NCBI GenBank assembly: GCA_004195335.1
Contig: SDWK01000941.1
Span: forward strand, 1 to 16,706
DNA: 16,706 nt
Source of the DNA: Shewanella sp.
GTDB lineage: Bacteria; Pseudomonadota; Gammaproteobacteria; Enterobacterales; Shewanellaceae
Direction of reading: 5' to 3'
How positions within the stretch are numbered: the stretch's first letter is position 1; each line of letters starts with the position of its first letter. A program made the position numbers and the translations under genes. Positions 1-7,125 of the stretch are shown here, one piece after another. The notes beneath the pieces were generated by a model. The model was not told the origin of the DNA, ran no database searches, and worked only from the letters and a program-made list of their open reading frames with translations.

Positions 1-572
1 ATTCATATCAATCACTTCGTTACTCATCTCTAATGTGATCATTAATTTTCTCGTTTATTGTTTGATAGCTTAGGCCTTCAAGTCTACTGCTTATGATCAT
101 GCCAATCGGTATATGAAAGTGATCTACCCAGAGTTATTTTTGGCAAACTAATTCAAGGGAAATGGATGAGGAGTGATCGTTTATGAAGTTGTTCAACGCA
201 AAATAGACAGCCCAAAAACTTCTAAAAGGCGAGTTTTAGCGCATCAGATCTAGTATTAACGAGTTTAAGCGTAGAATAATTATGTTCATCACTCGTTGCG
301 AACAACAGGGTCTTATATGTTCCTTACATACTTAAGGCATTTCCTCTATCCCTGGAAGTCAGATGTTGTGAATGCCTATATTGCATGACTATATTGATAT
401 AGGAAGTAGAGCGAAGCAGGATGCCAGAGCCGAGGAGCAATAAAGGGCCTTGCTTCAGAAGCGCTAAATTCTCGCTGAGTGTTCACATCTTTATATTGAC
501 TGGTATAAGGCTAAGGCCTCGATAAACTGGTATCCTAGCGCATATCAAATTCTACATTTAAGTGATCGCAGC
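1..572. other. 5' intergenic region without a convincing gene; possible edge of a leftward gene
   Basis: This stretch ahead of holD has no long open frame on either strand. At the left edge an open frame on the minus strand runs from ATG at 42 (or ATG at 27) off the window, 9 to 14 codons, after an in-frame stop at 55-57. A weak leftward promoter-like pair (TTGAAG at 76-81, AATAAA at 54-59, 16-base spacer, read on the minus strand) would suit a divergent gene, but too little is visible to name it. Around 335-403 lie two overlapping inverted repeats: AGGCATT at 335-341 with AATGCCT at 371-377, and CCTATAT at 375-381 with ATATAGG at 397-403. A seven-codon frame (183-206) has a good GAGGAG ribosome site, but nothing else supports it. 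Confidence 0.5.
496..526 (+). promoter_or_regulatory. Possible sigma-70 promoter for holD-rimI
   Basis: TTGACT at 496-501 is a near-consensus -35. The best -10 is GATAAA at 521-526, with a long 19-base spacer. The predicted start would leave a leader of about 40 bases before the holD GTG codon. The spacing is poor, so this is only a candidate. Confidence 0.25.
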
Positions 573-917
573 GTGGAAAAATCGGCATATCTAGATGCAA
601 TGAGAATTTCGAGGTGGAGCCAAGGAGGAGAAGCCAAGCAGGCATATGTTATTTTGGTTGATAAGGTCTCTTCTGAATTAGAAAACCACCCTGTCATAGC
701 GATAGTGCTGTCTTTAATCGATTGCCCTTTTACTCACTGTACATTTTCAAGTTCATTCGTTAAAGGTGCGGATGTTATTTGGGATATGCGCAAGATGAAG
801 CTACCTAAATCGAATTCGACTCTGACTTCGCCTCCCTTGAATGAGCTTGAGAAGACTGCTGAAAGTAAACGTGAATTATGGCAGTTGATAACCGCTCATC
901 AGGAGGCTAATCGGTGA
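573..917 (+). CDS. holD: DNA polymerase III psi subunit (HolD)
   Basis: Psi bridges the chi subunit to the clamp-loader complex of DNA polymerase III and helps hand the primer from SSB to the polymerase. The 114-residue protein is shorter than E. coli HolD (137) and the family is poorly conserved. The family pattern is visible: an N-terminal segment YLDAMRISRW resembling the chi-binding peptide (residues 6-15), and near the C-terminus a stretch with LTSPPLNELEK followed by a KRELWQLI helix (about residues 84-106). The GTG start at 573 is chosen because the protein begins just ahead of the conserved N-terminal segment; no strong ribosome site is visible. The gene overlaps rimI by four bases (GTGA), the same pairing as in E. 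coli, and this neighbour supports the call. Confidence 0.78.
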   Translation: MEKSAYLDAMRISRWSQGGEAKQAYVILVDKVSSELENHPVIAIVLSLIDCPFTHCTFSSSFVKGADVIWDMRKMKLPKSNSTLTSPPLNELEKTAESKRELWQLITAHQEANR

Positions 918-1375
918 GTATTAGCACCAATCCTCGCATTGCTATTCTTAATATCAATATGTGCCCTGAGATGGCTCATATTGCGTCTCAAGCGCACTCT
1001 CATCCTATGAGTCTGTTGACTCTCGAGTCCTGTTTCGGGAATTTGTATAAATCCATTGGCGTTTACTTAGCCGATGAGCTGCAAGGGTTCGCCATTTTGC
1101 ATCAAATCTTTGAAGATGCCACACTTATGGATATTTGTATCTGTCCACAGTCCCAAGGAACTGGCTTAGGTCGTTTGCTACTAGATAGGGTGATTGTTGC
1201 CGCTAAAGAGGCGAAAGCTGAAACCCTTTATCTTGAAGTCAGAAGCTCTGGCATCGCAGCAATAAATCTGTACCTGAGGTATGGTTTTAAGGAGACCGGA
1301 CGTCGTAAAGGTTACTATAAAACGGTTAATGGCAATGAAGATGCAATTTTAATGGAGTTAACGTTTCCTGGATAA
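914..1375 (+). CDS. rimI: Ribosomal protein S18 alanine N-acetyltransferase (RimI), GNAT family
   Basis: RimI transfers an acetyl group from acetyl-CoA to the N-terminal alanine of ribosomal protein S18. The 153-residue protein (E. coli 148) is a single GNAT domain. The acetyl-CoA pyrophosphate-binding loop is QSQGTGLG (79-86), followed by helix GRLLLDRVI. The RimI-typical LEVRSSGIAAINLY (107-120) and RYGFKETGRRKGYY precede an acidic NEDAILMEL end. The GTG start at 914 is well supported: AGGAGG at 901-906 lies seven bases upstream, inside the end of holD, so the two genes overlap as GTGA and are probably translationally coupled. Assignment to RimI rather than another GNAT rests on these motifs plus the holD neighbour. 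Confidence 0.9.
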   Translation: MSISTNPRIAILNINMCPEMAHIASQAHSHPMSLLTLESCFGNLYKSIGVYLADELQGFAILHQIFEDATLMDICICPQSQGTGLGRLLLDRVIVAAKEAKAETLYLEVRSSGIAAINLYLRYGFKETGRRKGYYKTVNGNEDAILMELTFPG

Positions 1376-1413
1376 AAAATAGCGTCAGCTAGGTATTCCA
1401 GCGACGCTATTTT
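1376..1413. terminator. Bidirectional rho-independent terminator between rimI and lipA
   Basis: A perfect 11-base inverted repeat, AAAATAGCGTC (1376-1386) and GACGCTATTTT (1403-1413), encloses a 16-base loop. Its A/T ends give a U-tract in both directions (six T on the minus strand, four on the plus strand). It lies between converging genes, directly after the rimI stop and 22 bases past the lipA stop, so it can end both transcripts. Confidence 0.85.
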
Positions 1414-1435
1414 GGGGATAAAAAAGTAGAGCTAA

Positions 1436-2401
1436 TTACTTTACTTCTTTTCCCTGAGCTTGAAGGTCTGCATGATAACTTGAGCGCACCATAGGCCCAC
1501 AAGCTGCATGAGTAAAGCCGATACTGTCGGCAAATACTTTGAGTTCATCAAACTCTGCAGGCGGTACGTAACGCTCAACAGGAAGATGGAATTTTGAAGG
1601 TTGCAGATACTGCCCCAATGTAAGCATCTCAACGTTATGAGCGCGTAGATCTTTTAATACGTCGGCTATCTGCTCGTTTGTCTCACCTAAGCCCATCATT
1701 AAGCCGGATTTAGTCGGTATGTGAGGGTGACGTTCTTTGAACTTCTTCAGAAGATCTAACGACCATTGATAATTAGCACCTGGCCTCGCTTTACGATAAT
1801 GCATAGGAGCTGTTTCAAGGTTATGGTTGAATACATCAGGTGGCTCGGTCGCTAAGATGTCTAGTGCAGCATCGATACGACCTCGGAAATCAGGAACCAG
1901 AATCTCGATTTTTATTTTGGGATTGAGCAGGCGTATTTCCCGGATACAATCGGCAAAATGCTGTGCACCACCATCACGGAGATCATCACGATCTACAGAT
2001 GTGATAACCACATATTTAAGCTTCATATCTCTGATAGTTTGAGCCATTTTCTTAGGCTCATTGGCATCTGGCTTCAATGGGCGCCCATGGGCAACGTCGC
2101 AAAATGGGCAACGACGTGTGCAAATCGCACCCAATATCATAAAGGTCGCAGTGCCGTGGTTAAAGCACTCGGCGAGGTTAGGACAAGATGCCTCTTCGCA
2201 GACCGAATGTAGCCCATTACTTCGTAATGCCTGTTTGATCTCATCAATACGTTGGTTTGATGAAGGTAGTTTGACTCTGAGCCAGTCGGGTTTACGCAAC
2301 ATAGTTTCGCGTTCAGAGGGAACCACTTTTACTGGGATGCGAGAAACTTTATCAGCGTCTCTAAGCTTGACACCCGGTTGTAATCTTTCTGGCCTATTCA
2401 T
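1436..2401 (-). CDS. lipA: Lipoyl synthase (LipA), radical SAM enzyme
   Basis: LipA inserts two sulfur atoms at C6 and C8 of the octanoyl chain already bound to the E2 subunits and H protein, making the lipoyl cofactor. At 321 residues it equals the E. coli enzyme in length. The auxiliary [4Fe-4S] ligands are Cys68, Cys73 and Cys79 (within [12 protein letters not shown]); the radical SAM cluster ligands are Cys94, Cys98 and Cys101 (CTRRCPFC). The C-terminal RSSYHA motif, which supplies the serine ligand of the auxiliary cluster, is present. The ATG start lies inside the last codons of lipB (8-base overlap, different frame), and only a distant AAGGA is visible upstream, so translation probably depends on coupling to lipB. 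Transcription likely comes from the lipB and ybeD promoters. Confidence 0.98.
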   Translation of the reverse strand: MNRPERLQPGVKLRDADKVSRIPVKVVPSERETMLRKPDWLRVKLPSSNQRIDEIKQALRSNGLHSVCEEASCPNLAECFNHGTATFMILGAICTRRCPFCDVAHGRPLKPDANEPKKMAQTIRDMKLKYVVITSVDRDDLRDGGAQHFADCIREIRLLNPKIKIEILVPDFRGRIDAALDILATEPPDVFNHNLETAPMHYRKARPGANYQWSLDLLKKFKERHPHIPTKSGLMMGLGETNEQIADVLKDLRAHNVEMLTLGQYLQPSKFHLPVERYVPPAEFDELKVFADSIGFTHAACGPMVRSSYHADLQAQGKEVK

Positions 2402-3059
2402 ATGACTCTGGTAATCCTTGGTGGTGAACTAGTTTCTCTAAACCGAGCTCTTGGCTAAGGGTTTTAATCAGTTGCGTGCCAGCTTCTTCGACAGTTTGTG
2501 GTCCACCGAGCTGTTTGCATTGAACCATTTCCATTCCGGCGTAACCACATGGATTAATGCGCTGAAATGGTGACATGTCCATATCTACGTTGAGGGCCAA
2601 TCCGTGGAATGAGCATCCTTTGCGGATCCTAAGGCCAAGAGAAGCGATCTTACGCTCTTCAACATAAACCCCAGGTGCATCAGCTTTGGCGTAAGCTTCG
2701 ATTTGATAACACTTGAGCATGTTGACGATACTCTGCTCTATATGGGTAACGAGCTGTCGTACACCCACTTTGAGCCTTTTGATATCAAGGAGAGGATAGA
2801 TAACCAATTGTCCTGGGCCGTGATAAGTTACTTGGCCACCGCGGTCAACTTGTATGACCGGGATATCTCCAGGATTTAGGATATGCTCACTCTTACCAGC
2901 TTGGCCTTGAGTAAAAACGGGTGTATGTTCAACAACCCAGATCTCATCAGGACTATTTTCATCGCGATTATCTGTGTAGTGCTGCATAGCGTGCCACACT
3001 GATTCGTAATCTTGCTTACCTAGATGCCGAATATGCAAACTGCTGTCTTGCAAGGGCAA
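2394..3059 (-). CDS. lipB: Octanoyl-[ACP]:protein N-octanoyltransferase (LipB)
   Basis: LipB moves the octanoyl group from acyl carrier protein to a lysine of lipoyl domains, giving LipA its substrate. The 221-residue protein (E. coli 213) carries [14 protein letters not shown] (73-86), the lysine of the catalytic pair at Lys137 ([17 protein letters not shown]) and the acyl-enzyme cysteine at Cys171 ([12 protein letters not shown]). The start is TTG at 3059. It is preferred over any internal ATG because the following residues ([11 protein letters not shown]) align with the E. coli N-terminus, the first internal Met is residue 25, and a purine-rich GAGGGGAGAGG lies immediately upstream (3060-3070). 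The gene overlaps lipA by 8 bases and has its own promoter and CRP-like site upstream. Confidence 0.96.
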   Translation of the reverse strand: MPLQDSSLHIRHLGKQDYESVWHAMQHYTDNRDENSPDEIWVVEHTPVFTQGQAGKSEHILNPGDIPVIQVDRGGQVTYHGPGQLVIYPLLDIKRLKVGVRQLVTHIEQSIVNMLKCYQIEAYAKADAPGVYVEERKIASLGLRIRKGCSFHGLALNVDMDMSPFQRINPCGYAGMEMVQCKQLGGPQTVEEAGTQLIKTLSQELGLEKLVHHQGLPESYE

Positions 3060-3086
3060 CCTCTCCCCTCAAATATTAGTGCGGGT

Positions 3087-3115
3087 ATTATACGCTTCAA
3101 TTTGCTAAATGTAAG
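3087..3115 (-). promoter_or_regulatory. Sigma-70 promoter for lipB-lipA
   Basis: Read on the minus strand, CTTACA (3110-3115) and a perfect TATAAT (3087-3092) are separated by exactly 17 bases. The predicted start near 3080 gives a leader of about 20 bases holding the lipB ribosome site. The -35 lies inside a CRP-like palindrome. Confidence 0.65.
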
Positions 3116-3128
3116 ACAGATCACATTT
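3107..3128. promoter_or_regulatory. CRP-like binding site overlapping the lipB promoter -35
   Basis: The 22-base site matches the CRP consensus at 18 of 22 positions. On the minus strand it reads AAATGTGATCT then GTCTTACATTT, so one half (TGTGATC) is perfect and the other is TTACA instead of TCACA. Its centre lies about 37-40 bases upstream of the predicted lipB transcription start, near but not exactly at the class II activator position (-41.5). Activation or repression cannot be decided from sequence. Confidence 0.55.
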
Positions 3129-3146
3129 ATAAGTGATGAGTAATAT

Positions 3147-3413
3147 TTAGAGTACGCGTTTTACGCCATCAATTTTGGCAAGATCGACGTACAAAGTTTC
3201 GATATGTTCTTTACTCTGTACCATCACTCGGATCGTGATTGAGTGGTAAGTGCCTTTACTTGATACTTTAGTGCTTGGTGAGTAATCACCAGGAGCATGT
3301 AGTTGAACAACTGCAACAACACGATCGACTAAAGTTGCATGGGCATCGCCAACCACTTTAAACGGGAAAGAATTAGGAAATTCAATCAACTCATCAAATT
3401 TAGTATCTAACAT
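3147..3413 (-). CDS. ybeD: YbeD family protein (DUF493)
   Basis: A small 88-residue cytosolic protein of the YbeD/DUF493 family, whose E. coli member is 87 residues long and has an ACT-like alpha-beta fold. The family core [20 protein letters not shown] (residues 39-58) is intact, as is the N-terminal [17 protein letters not shown] and the C-terminal [17 protein letters not shown]. No catalytic residues are known; the function is unsettled, although the constant linkage to lipB and dacA suggests a role as a small regulator. It starts with ATG at 3413 after a weak GAGAG, and has its own promoter. It lies 87 bases upstream of lipB, so read-through into lipBA is possible. Confidence 0.93.
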   Translation of the reverse strand: MLDTKFDELIEFPNSFPFKVVGDAHATLVDRVVAVVQLHAPGDYSPSTKVSSKGTYHSITIRVMVQSKEHIETLYVDLAKIDGVKRVL

Positions 3414-3454
3414 TTTTTACTCTCAACAATTTCAACATAGATAATATGGTGCTA

Positions 3455-3483
3455 ATTATACCGAATTCAAGCCCACGAGTCTT
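3455..3483 (-). promoter_or_regulatory. Sigma-70 promoter for ybeD
   Basis: On the minus strand AAGACT (3478-3483) is followed after 17 bases by a perfect TATAAT (3455-3460). It lies just downstream of the dacA terminator, giving ybeD a transcript of its own with a leader of about 35 bases. Confidence 0.5.
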
Positions 3484-3503
3484 GTTTGTGGCATTAAACG
3501 AAA

Positions 3504-3525
3504 CAAGCCACCCGAAGGTGGCTTG
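3504..3525 (-). terminator. Rho-independent terminator of dacA with UUCG tetraloop
   Basis: A perfect 9-base stem (CAAGCCACC / GGTGGCTTG) encloses a four-base loop. On the minus strand the loop reads TTCG closed by a C-G pair, the very stable C(UUCG)G tetraloop, followed by TTTCGTTT. It begins 23 bases after the dacA stop. Confidence 0.85.
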
Positions 3526-3548
3526 ATCTTTCCCTGCAATTTAAATAC

Positions 3549-4736
3549 TTAGCTGAACCAGCCTGAGAACATCTGCTTGAAGTAATCCATTAACCTGCTA
3601 AACCAACTGCCTTCATTGACCTCTTGTAGAGTTACAAGTGGGAATTGAGCAACATCTTTACCGTTAAGTTGAAAGAAAATTCGCCCAACAGTTTCGCCCT
3701 TGGCTAATGGGGCTGTAAGTTCTTTAGTTAGTTCAAAATTAGCCTGTAGATTTTTAGCTTGGCCGCGACTGATCGTAATTGGCGTATCGGTCAGTACTCC
3801 CAAATCTACAGATTCTTTATCGCCGTACCAGATCTGTTGAGTGACGAAGCTTTCGCCTGCTGTATAAGGCGTAATCGTTTCAAAGAAACGGAAACCATAG
3901 TTTAGAATTTTTTTACTTTCGGCCTTACGTGCAGCTTCACTTTTGGTTCCCATGACAACTGAAATCAATCGCATGCCATCTTTAGTGGCTGAAGTCACTA
4001 AGTTATAGCCAGCACCTGAAGTGTGGCCAGTCTTAATTCCATCCACATTTAAGCTTTTATCCCACAGTAAACCATTACGGTTATATTGTTTAATGCCATT
4101 ATAAGTAAATGACTTTTTGCTATAAACTGAATACTCATCCGGTACATCGCGAATAAGCGCCGCACCAAGGATAGCCATGTCATAGGCTGTCGATTTATGA
4201 TTCTCAGAATCCAGACCATGAGAGTTTTCAAAATAACTGTCTTTCATACCAAGTTGCTTGGCCCATGAGTTCATAAGATCAACGAAGCCATCTTCGGTGC
4301 CAGCAATATGTTCAGCCATAGCGACACAAGCATCATTACCTGATTGAACAATTATTCCATGGTTGAGATCATCGACAGTGACCTTTTTACCGACCTCGAT
4401 AAACATTTTCGAAGAATCCGGGAAGTTTTTTGACCAGGCTTTCTTACTGATGGTGACTTCATCATCAGGAGAGATGTTACCAACTTTAATTTCATGACCA
4501 ATAACATAACTGGTCATCATTTTGGTTAAACTTGCGGGGTTTAAACTTTCATAGGCATTTTCTTCTGCTATGACTTGTCCTGTATTGTAATCCATTAAGA
4601 TGAAGGCTTTGGCGGCAACAGTAGGAGCATTGGGCGTAACAGTCGGGGCGGCATAAGCGAATGAACAAGCAACAGAGGTCGCAAGGATAAGTGTTTTTAA
4701 AGGGCGATTAAAAAAATTCATATCAATAAGGCGCAT
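3549..4736 (-). CDS. dacA: D-alanyl-D-alanine carboxypeptidase, PBP5/PBP6 type (DacA)
   Basis: A periplasmic, inner-membrane-anchored carboxypeptidase that removes the terminal D-alanine from peptidoglycan stem peptides and so limits crosslinking. Residues 1-29 form a signal peptide with an AYA site near residue 29. The active-site motifs are SLTK with the nucleophile Ser69 and Lys72, SGN at 132-134 and KTG at 235-237. After the catalytic domain comes the small beta-rich PBP5 C-terminal domain, ending in an amphipathic anchor helix (SRLMDYFKQMFSGWFS). The length of 395 fits the family (about 400). Two starts are possible, ATG at 4736 or the ATG five codons later (MNFFNRPLK); neither has a good ribosome site, and both give a signal peptide. 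It is flanked by its own promoter and terminator, so it is monocistronic. Confidence 0.96.
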   Translation of the reverse strand: MRLIDMNFFNRPLKTLILATSVACSFAYAAPTVTPNAPTVAAKAFILMDYNTGQVIAEENAYESLNPASLTKMMTSYVIGHEIKVGNISPDDEVTISKKAWSKNFPDSSKMFIEVGKKVTVDDLNHGIIVQSGNDACVAMAEHIAGTEDGFVDLMNSWAKQLGMKDSYFENSHGLDSENHKSTAYDMAILGAALIRDVPDEYSVYSKKSFTYNGIKQYNRNGLLWDKSLNVDGIKTGHTSGAGYNLVTSATKDGMRLISVVMGTKSEAARKAESKKILNYGFRFFETITPYTAGESFVTQQIWYGDKESVDLGVLTDTPITISRGQAKNLQANFELTKELTAPLAKGETVGRIFFQLNGKDVAQFPLVTLQEVNEGSWFSRLMDYFKQMFSGWFS

Positions 4737-4819
4737 CTTATTTGGTTATATTAGGGAAATAAATATTCATCAAAGTATATCATTAGTCGACAAACTAATT
4801 CAGTGAAGGTTCATTAATC

Positions 4820-4848
4820 TTTAAAATGGGTGGCCACTACCATGTCAA
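4820..4848 (-). promoter_or_regulatory. Sigma-70 promoter for dacA
   Basis: On the minus strand a perfect TTGACA (4843-4848) is followed after 17 bases by TTTAAA (4820-4825). The leader to dacA would be about 75 bases. A second -10-like TATACT (4774-4779) lies closer to the gene but has no recognisable -35. Confidence 0.55.
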
Positions 4849-4881
4849 ATCTCTGGCACTCGTTTAAAGGTTGCAATGAAA

Positions 4882-5679
4882 CTACTCTGAGATTAGATAG
4901 CTTTGGGGATATCCATCTTGCTTGAGTTTTTCATTTAGTTTGGTTGCGATTTGGTGCTGTCCTATTGGCCCCAACTGAAGTCTGTACAGATTGTTGACCG
5001 ACACGAGTCTGGCTTTGATCAAGTATTTTGTTTCAAGACTTTTAGCGAGTGCATCGATCTTCGTTTTATCCGAAGAGGCTAATACCTGAATGTAATGTGA
5101 TTTGGTCTCTTTTAATTCGGCAAGTGCAATAGATTCCGGATTTTCGATATAGATGACTTCTATCTTTACCTTTGCAGTCCCTGTTTTTAGTACGCCCAGC
5201 CTGTGTGCTGCCGCGTAGGAGAGATCTATTATTCGTCCCTCATGAAAGGGACCTCTGTCGTTCACTCTGACGATAACTTGTTTACTGTTACCCAGATTCG
5301 TCACTTTCACATAGCTAGGTAAAGGAAGCGTTTTGTGGGCCGCAGACATCGAGTACATGTCGTAGGTTTCACCATTTGAGGTCAAGTGTCCATGAAATTT
5401 GGAGCCATACCATGAAGCTATGCCCGTGGCTTGATATCCTTTAACCGAGTCCATCACCTGGTACCCTTTGCCAAGGACTGTATAGTTCTTCTTATTTCCT
5501 CCACGGCTATAGGGTTCATACTTTGGATGGGCATCCTCGACTCTGGTTACATCCGGTGCGCTGCTTGGTGCCTTATCATTTTCCATATCATAACGTCCAC
5601 CGTTAGAGCTCGTACAGGCAGAGAGTGTGAGTGCAAAAAATAGGGGCATTATCCATCTGGTGTTTTTATTGAGCATCAT
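4882..5679 (-). CDS. rlpA: RlpA septal-ring lytic transglycosylase family lipoprotein
   Basis: RlpA proteins are outer-membrane lipoproteins that bind denuded glycan strands and, in Pseudomonas, cleave them as lytic transglycosylases during cell separation. Residues 1-22 are a lipoprotein signal with lipobox LSAC (Cys22). The double-psi beta-barrel domain (about 84-176) contains Glu104, His115 and Asp141 (NDRGPF), spaced as the catalytic residues reported for P. aeruginosa RlpA. A C-terminal SPOR domain (about 194-265, SHYIQVLASSDKTKIDALAK) would target it to the septum. At 265 residues it is shorter than E. coli RlpA (362), mostly in the linkers. It overlaps the end of mltB by 14 bases; ATG at 5679 or the next codon (5676) are equally possible starts. 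Coupling to mltB is likely. Confidence 0.93.
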   Translation of the reverse strand: MMLNKNTRWIMPLFFALTLSACTSSNGGRYDMENDKAPSSAPDVTRVEDAHPKYEPYSRGGNKKNYTVLGKGYQVMDSVKGYQATGIASWYGSKFHGHLTSNGETYDMYSMSAAHKTLPLPSYVKVTNLGNSKQVIVRVNDRGPFHEGRIIDLSYAAAHRLGVLKTGTAKVKIEVIYIENPESIALAELKETKSHYIQVLASSDKTKIDALAKSLETKYLIKARLVSVNNLYRLQLGPIGQHQIATKLNEKLKQDGYPQSYLISE

Positions 5680-6685
5680 GAGCGTTCTTTAGTTTCTGGC
5701 TGAATTGATAAACTGCCATTGCATACAATGGACTGCGGTTATAGCGAGTGATCACATAGAAGTTATTTAACCCCAGCCAGTAATCGCTGCTTAATTCCTG
5801 TTTGAGTTCTATCACCAAGGCGGGCTGGGAAATGTCCAGATCAATGGATTCAGCTAAGGAGACTGATGGAGATAAAATATCCGATGCTTGGTAGTGTAAA
5901 CGTTCACCAGCCCATACTTTTATATTTGAGGGGAGTTCGGAAGATATTGTCAGTGGTATCGCCACTGGTGCTTGTGCAACCCAGCCGTGTTGATGAAAGT
6001 AGTTTGCGACACTACCGATGGCATCAATTGGGTTATTCAGTAGATCTCGTTGACCATCATTATCGAAATCAACCGCGTAATGGCGATAGCTGGACGGAAT
6101 AAACTGCCCGAATCCCATGGCCCCGGCATAGGAGCCATTGAGATTTTTGATATCAAGACTTTCTTCTTTCGTCAGGGTTTGTAAGTTACTCAGCTCTTTT
6201 CTGAAAAAAGTCGCTCTTGGGGGGTAATAAAAGCCTAACGTATACAGAGCATCTACTACCGGGTAGTTGCCCATATAGCCACCGTAGAAGGTTTCAATAC
6301 CAATAATCGCGATAATAATTTCAGGATCTACACCAAACTCTTTAGCCGCTCGACTAACAGTGACTTCATGTTTTTTCCAAAAATCGAGTCCGGCGCTCAA
6401 GCGTTTTTCTGTGAGAAAAATGGGGTAGTACTGATGCCAGGGCTTAGCTTCCCAAGGCTTAGTCATCGCATCAATAACAGCTTGATCAAATTTGGCCGTA
6501 GAAAGAAAAGTTTCCACTTCTTTCTTGGAAAAGCCTAAGGCTAATTGAGTTTGTAGAAACTCAGATTTTAATGGGGTAGCGGTCGCCTCTTCTGGAGCTA
6601 ACTTCGAAACGATAGTATTTGCAGATGTGCCGAATGACAGTGTGGCTAAGAGCAGCGGTGCCAGCAGTTTAGAAGATATTTTCAC
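5666..6685 (-). CDS. mltB: Lytic murein transglycosylase B (MltB), family GH103
   Basis: Cleaves the MurNAc-GlcNAc bond of peptidoglycan, leaving 1,6-anhydromuramic acid ends, in the periplasm. The catalytic acid is Glu131 in IIGIETFYGG. The motif MGFGQFIPSSY (190-200) and an EF-hand-like calcium loop with Asp206, Asp208, Asp210 and Asp214 (DFDNDGQRDL) follow, as in E. coli Slt35. The length of 339 is close to that of the E. coli enzyme (361). The N-terminus (1-22) is a signal peptide ending SFGTSANT with no cysteine, so unlike E. coli MltB this protein is probably soluble in the periplasm rather than a lipoprotein. The start is GTG at 6685 with AGGGA about eight bases upstream. No clear promoter is seen; transcription may come from rodA through the repeat element. 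Confidence 0.95.
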   Translation of the reverse strand: MKISSKLLAPLLLATLSFGTSANTIVSKLAPEEATATPLKSEFLQTQLALGFSKKEVETFLSTAKFDQAVIDAMTKPWEAKPWHQYYPIFLTEKRLSAGLDFWKKHEVTVSRAAKEFGVDPEIIIAIIGIETFYGGYMGNYPVVDALYTLGFYYPPRATFFRKELSNLQTLTKEESLDIKNLNGSYAGAMGFGQFIPSSYRHYAVDFDNDGQRDLLNNPIDAIGSVANYFHQHGWVAQAPVAIPLTISSELPSNIKVWAGERLHYQASDILSPSVSLAESIDLDISQPALVIELKQELSSDYWLGLNNFYVITRYNRSPLYAMAVYQFSQKLKNAHDAQ

Positions 6686-6774
6686 TTAAAGATCCCTATT
6701 CATTAAAAATGCTTAGAGTCGGATATCGAGCATTCCCTCTGATAACCAAGAAAGGGACCCTAAGCTGTTATGGT

Positions 6775-7041
6775 TATACCCAAGCCACTTCAAAATGCTC
6801 GTTTCAGAGCTCCCGTAGGATAGGTGAACAAGGCTGTGATTGAAGAGAATGGTGAGTCCCTTTTCAATATCACTAACGCAGTGCTGATATTCTACGGGTA
6901 CTCCCGAAGGGCAAGGCGAGAAGCAACATATTTCTGCGTTATGAAATATAAAATTAGAATAACTAGTCCTGCTATTTCATGCCTTAAACTCTGTCACTTC
7001 TCGACATGCTGAATCCTGCATTTCGAGGTCGTTTGGGTATA
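6775..7041. repeat. 267-bp MITE-like intergenic element with nested inverted repeats
   Basis: The ends are imperfect 24-base terminal inverted repeats: TATACCCAAG... at 6775-6798, and its partner ending ...TTGGGTATA at 7018-7041, agreeing at 20 of 24 positions. Inside are further exact inverted pairs: CCCGTAG (6812-6818) with CTACGGG (6892-6898), TAACGCAG (6874-6881) with CTGCGTTA (6934-6941), and ATGAAATA (6941-6948) with TATTTCAT (6973-6980). It has no coding capacity: the only frame, 6824-7012 on the plus strand, lacks any family features. It fills most of the 440-base gap between rodA and mltB. The form fits a nonautonomous mobile repeat of the kind scattered in Shewanella and Vibrio genomes; that family link is from memory. 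No clear target duplication is visible. Confidence 0.65.
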
Positions 7042-7125
7042 TACTAACTAACTTGGCTTAATTGTCGATGAAGCATTTTACAATTAATCAAAAAATCAGT
7101 AAGTATCGATACGCGCCTTCCGCTT

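Noticed and set aside
1..42. Start of a leftward gene at the window edge
   Set aside because: Only 9 to 14 codons are visible with two possible ATGs and a weak ribosome site; I could not match it to a known neighbour such as rsmC, so it is mentioned only in the region note.
183..206. Seven-codon frame (MKLFNAK) with a GAGGAG ribosome site, possible leader peptide
   Set aside because: No run of regulatory codons, no convincing attenuator hairpins after it and no nearby gene it would control; a short frame like this occurs by chance.
1827..2405. Overlapping plus-strand open frames opposite lipA
   Set aside because: Antisense to a complete LipA with all six cluster cysteines; no ribosome sites or protein features.
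4716..4727. ATTCATATCAAT occurs both here and at 1-12
   Set aside because: A single 12-base AT-rich match, here spanning the dacA start region; no extension of similarity on either side, so coincidence is the simplest view.
6824..7012. 62-codon open frame on the plus strand between mltB and rodA
   Set aside because: It lies wholly inside the inverted-repeat element and spans its internal repeat arms; no ribosome site and no recognisable protein.
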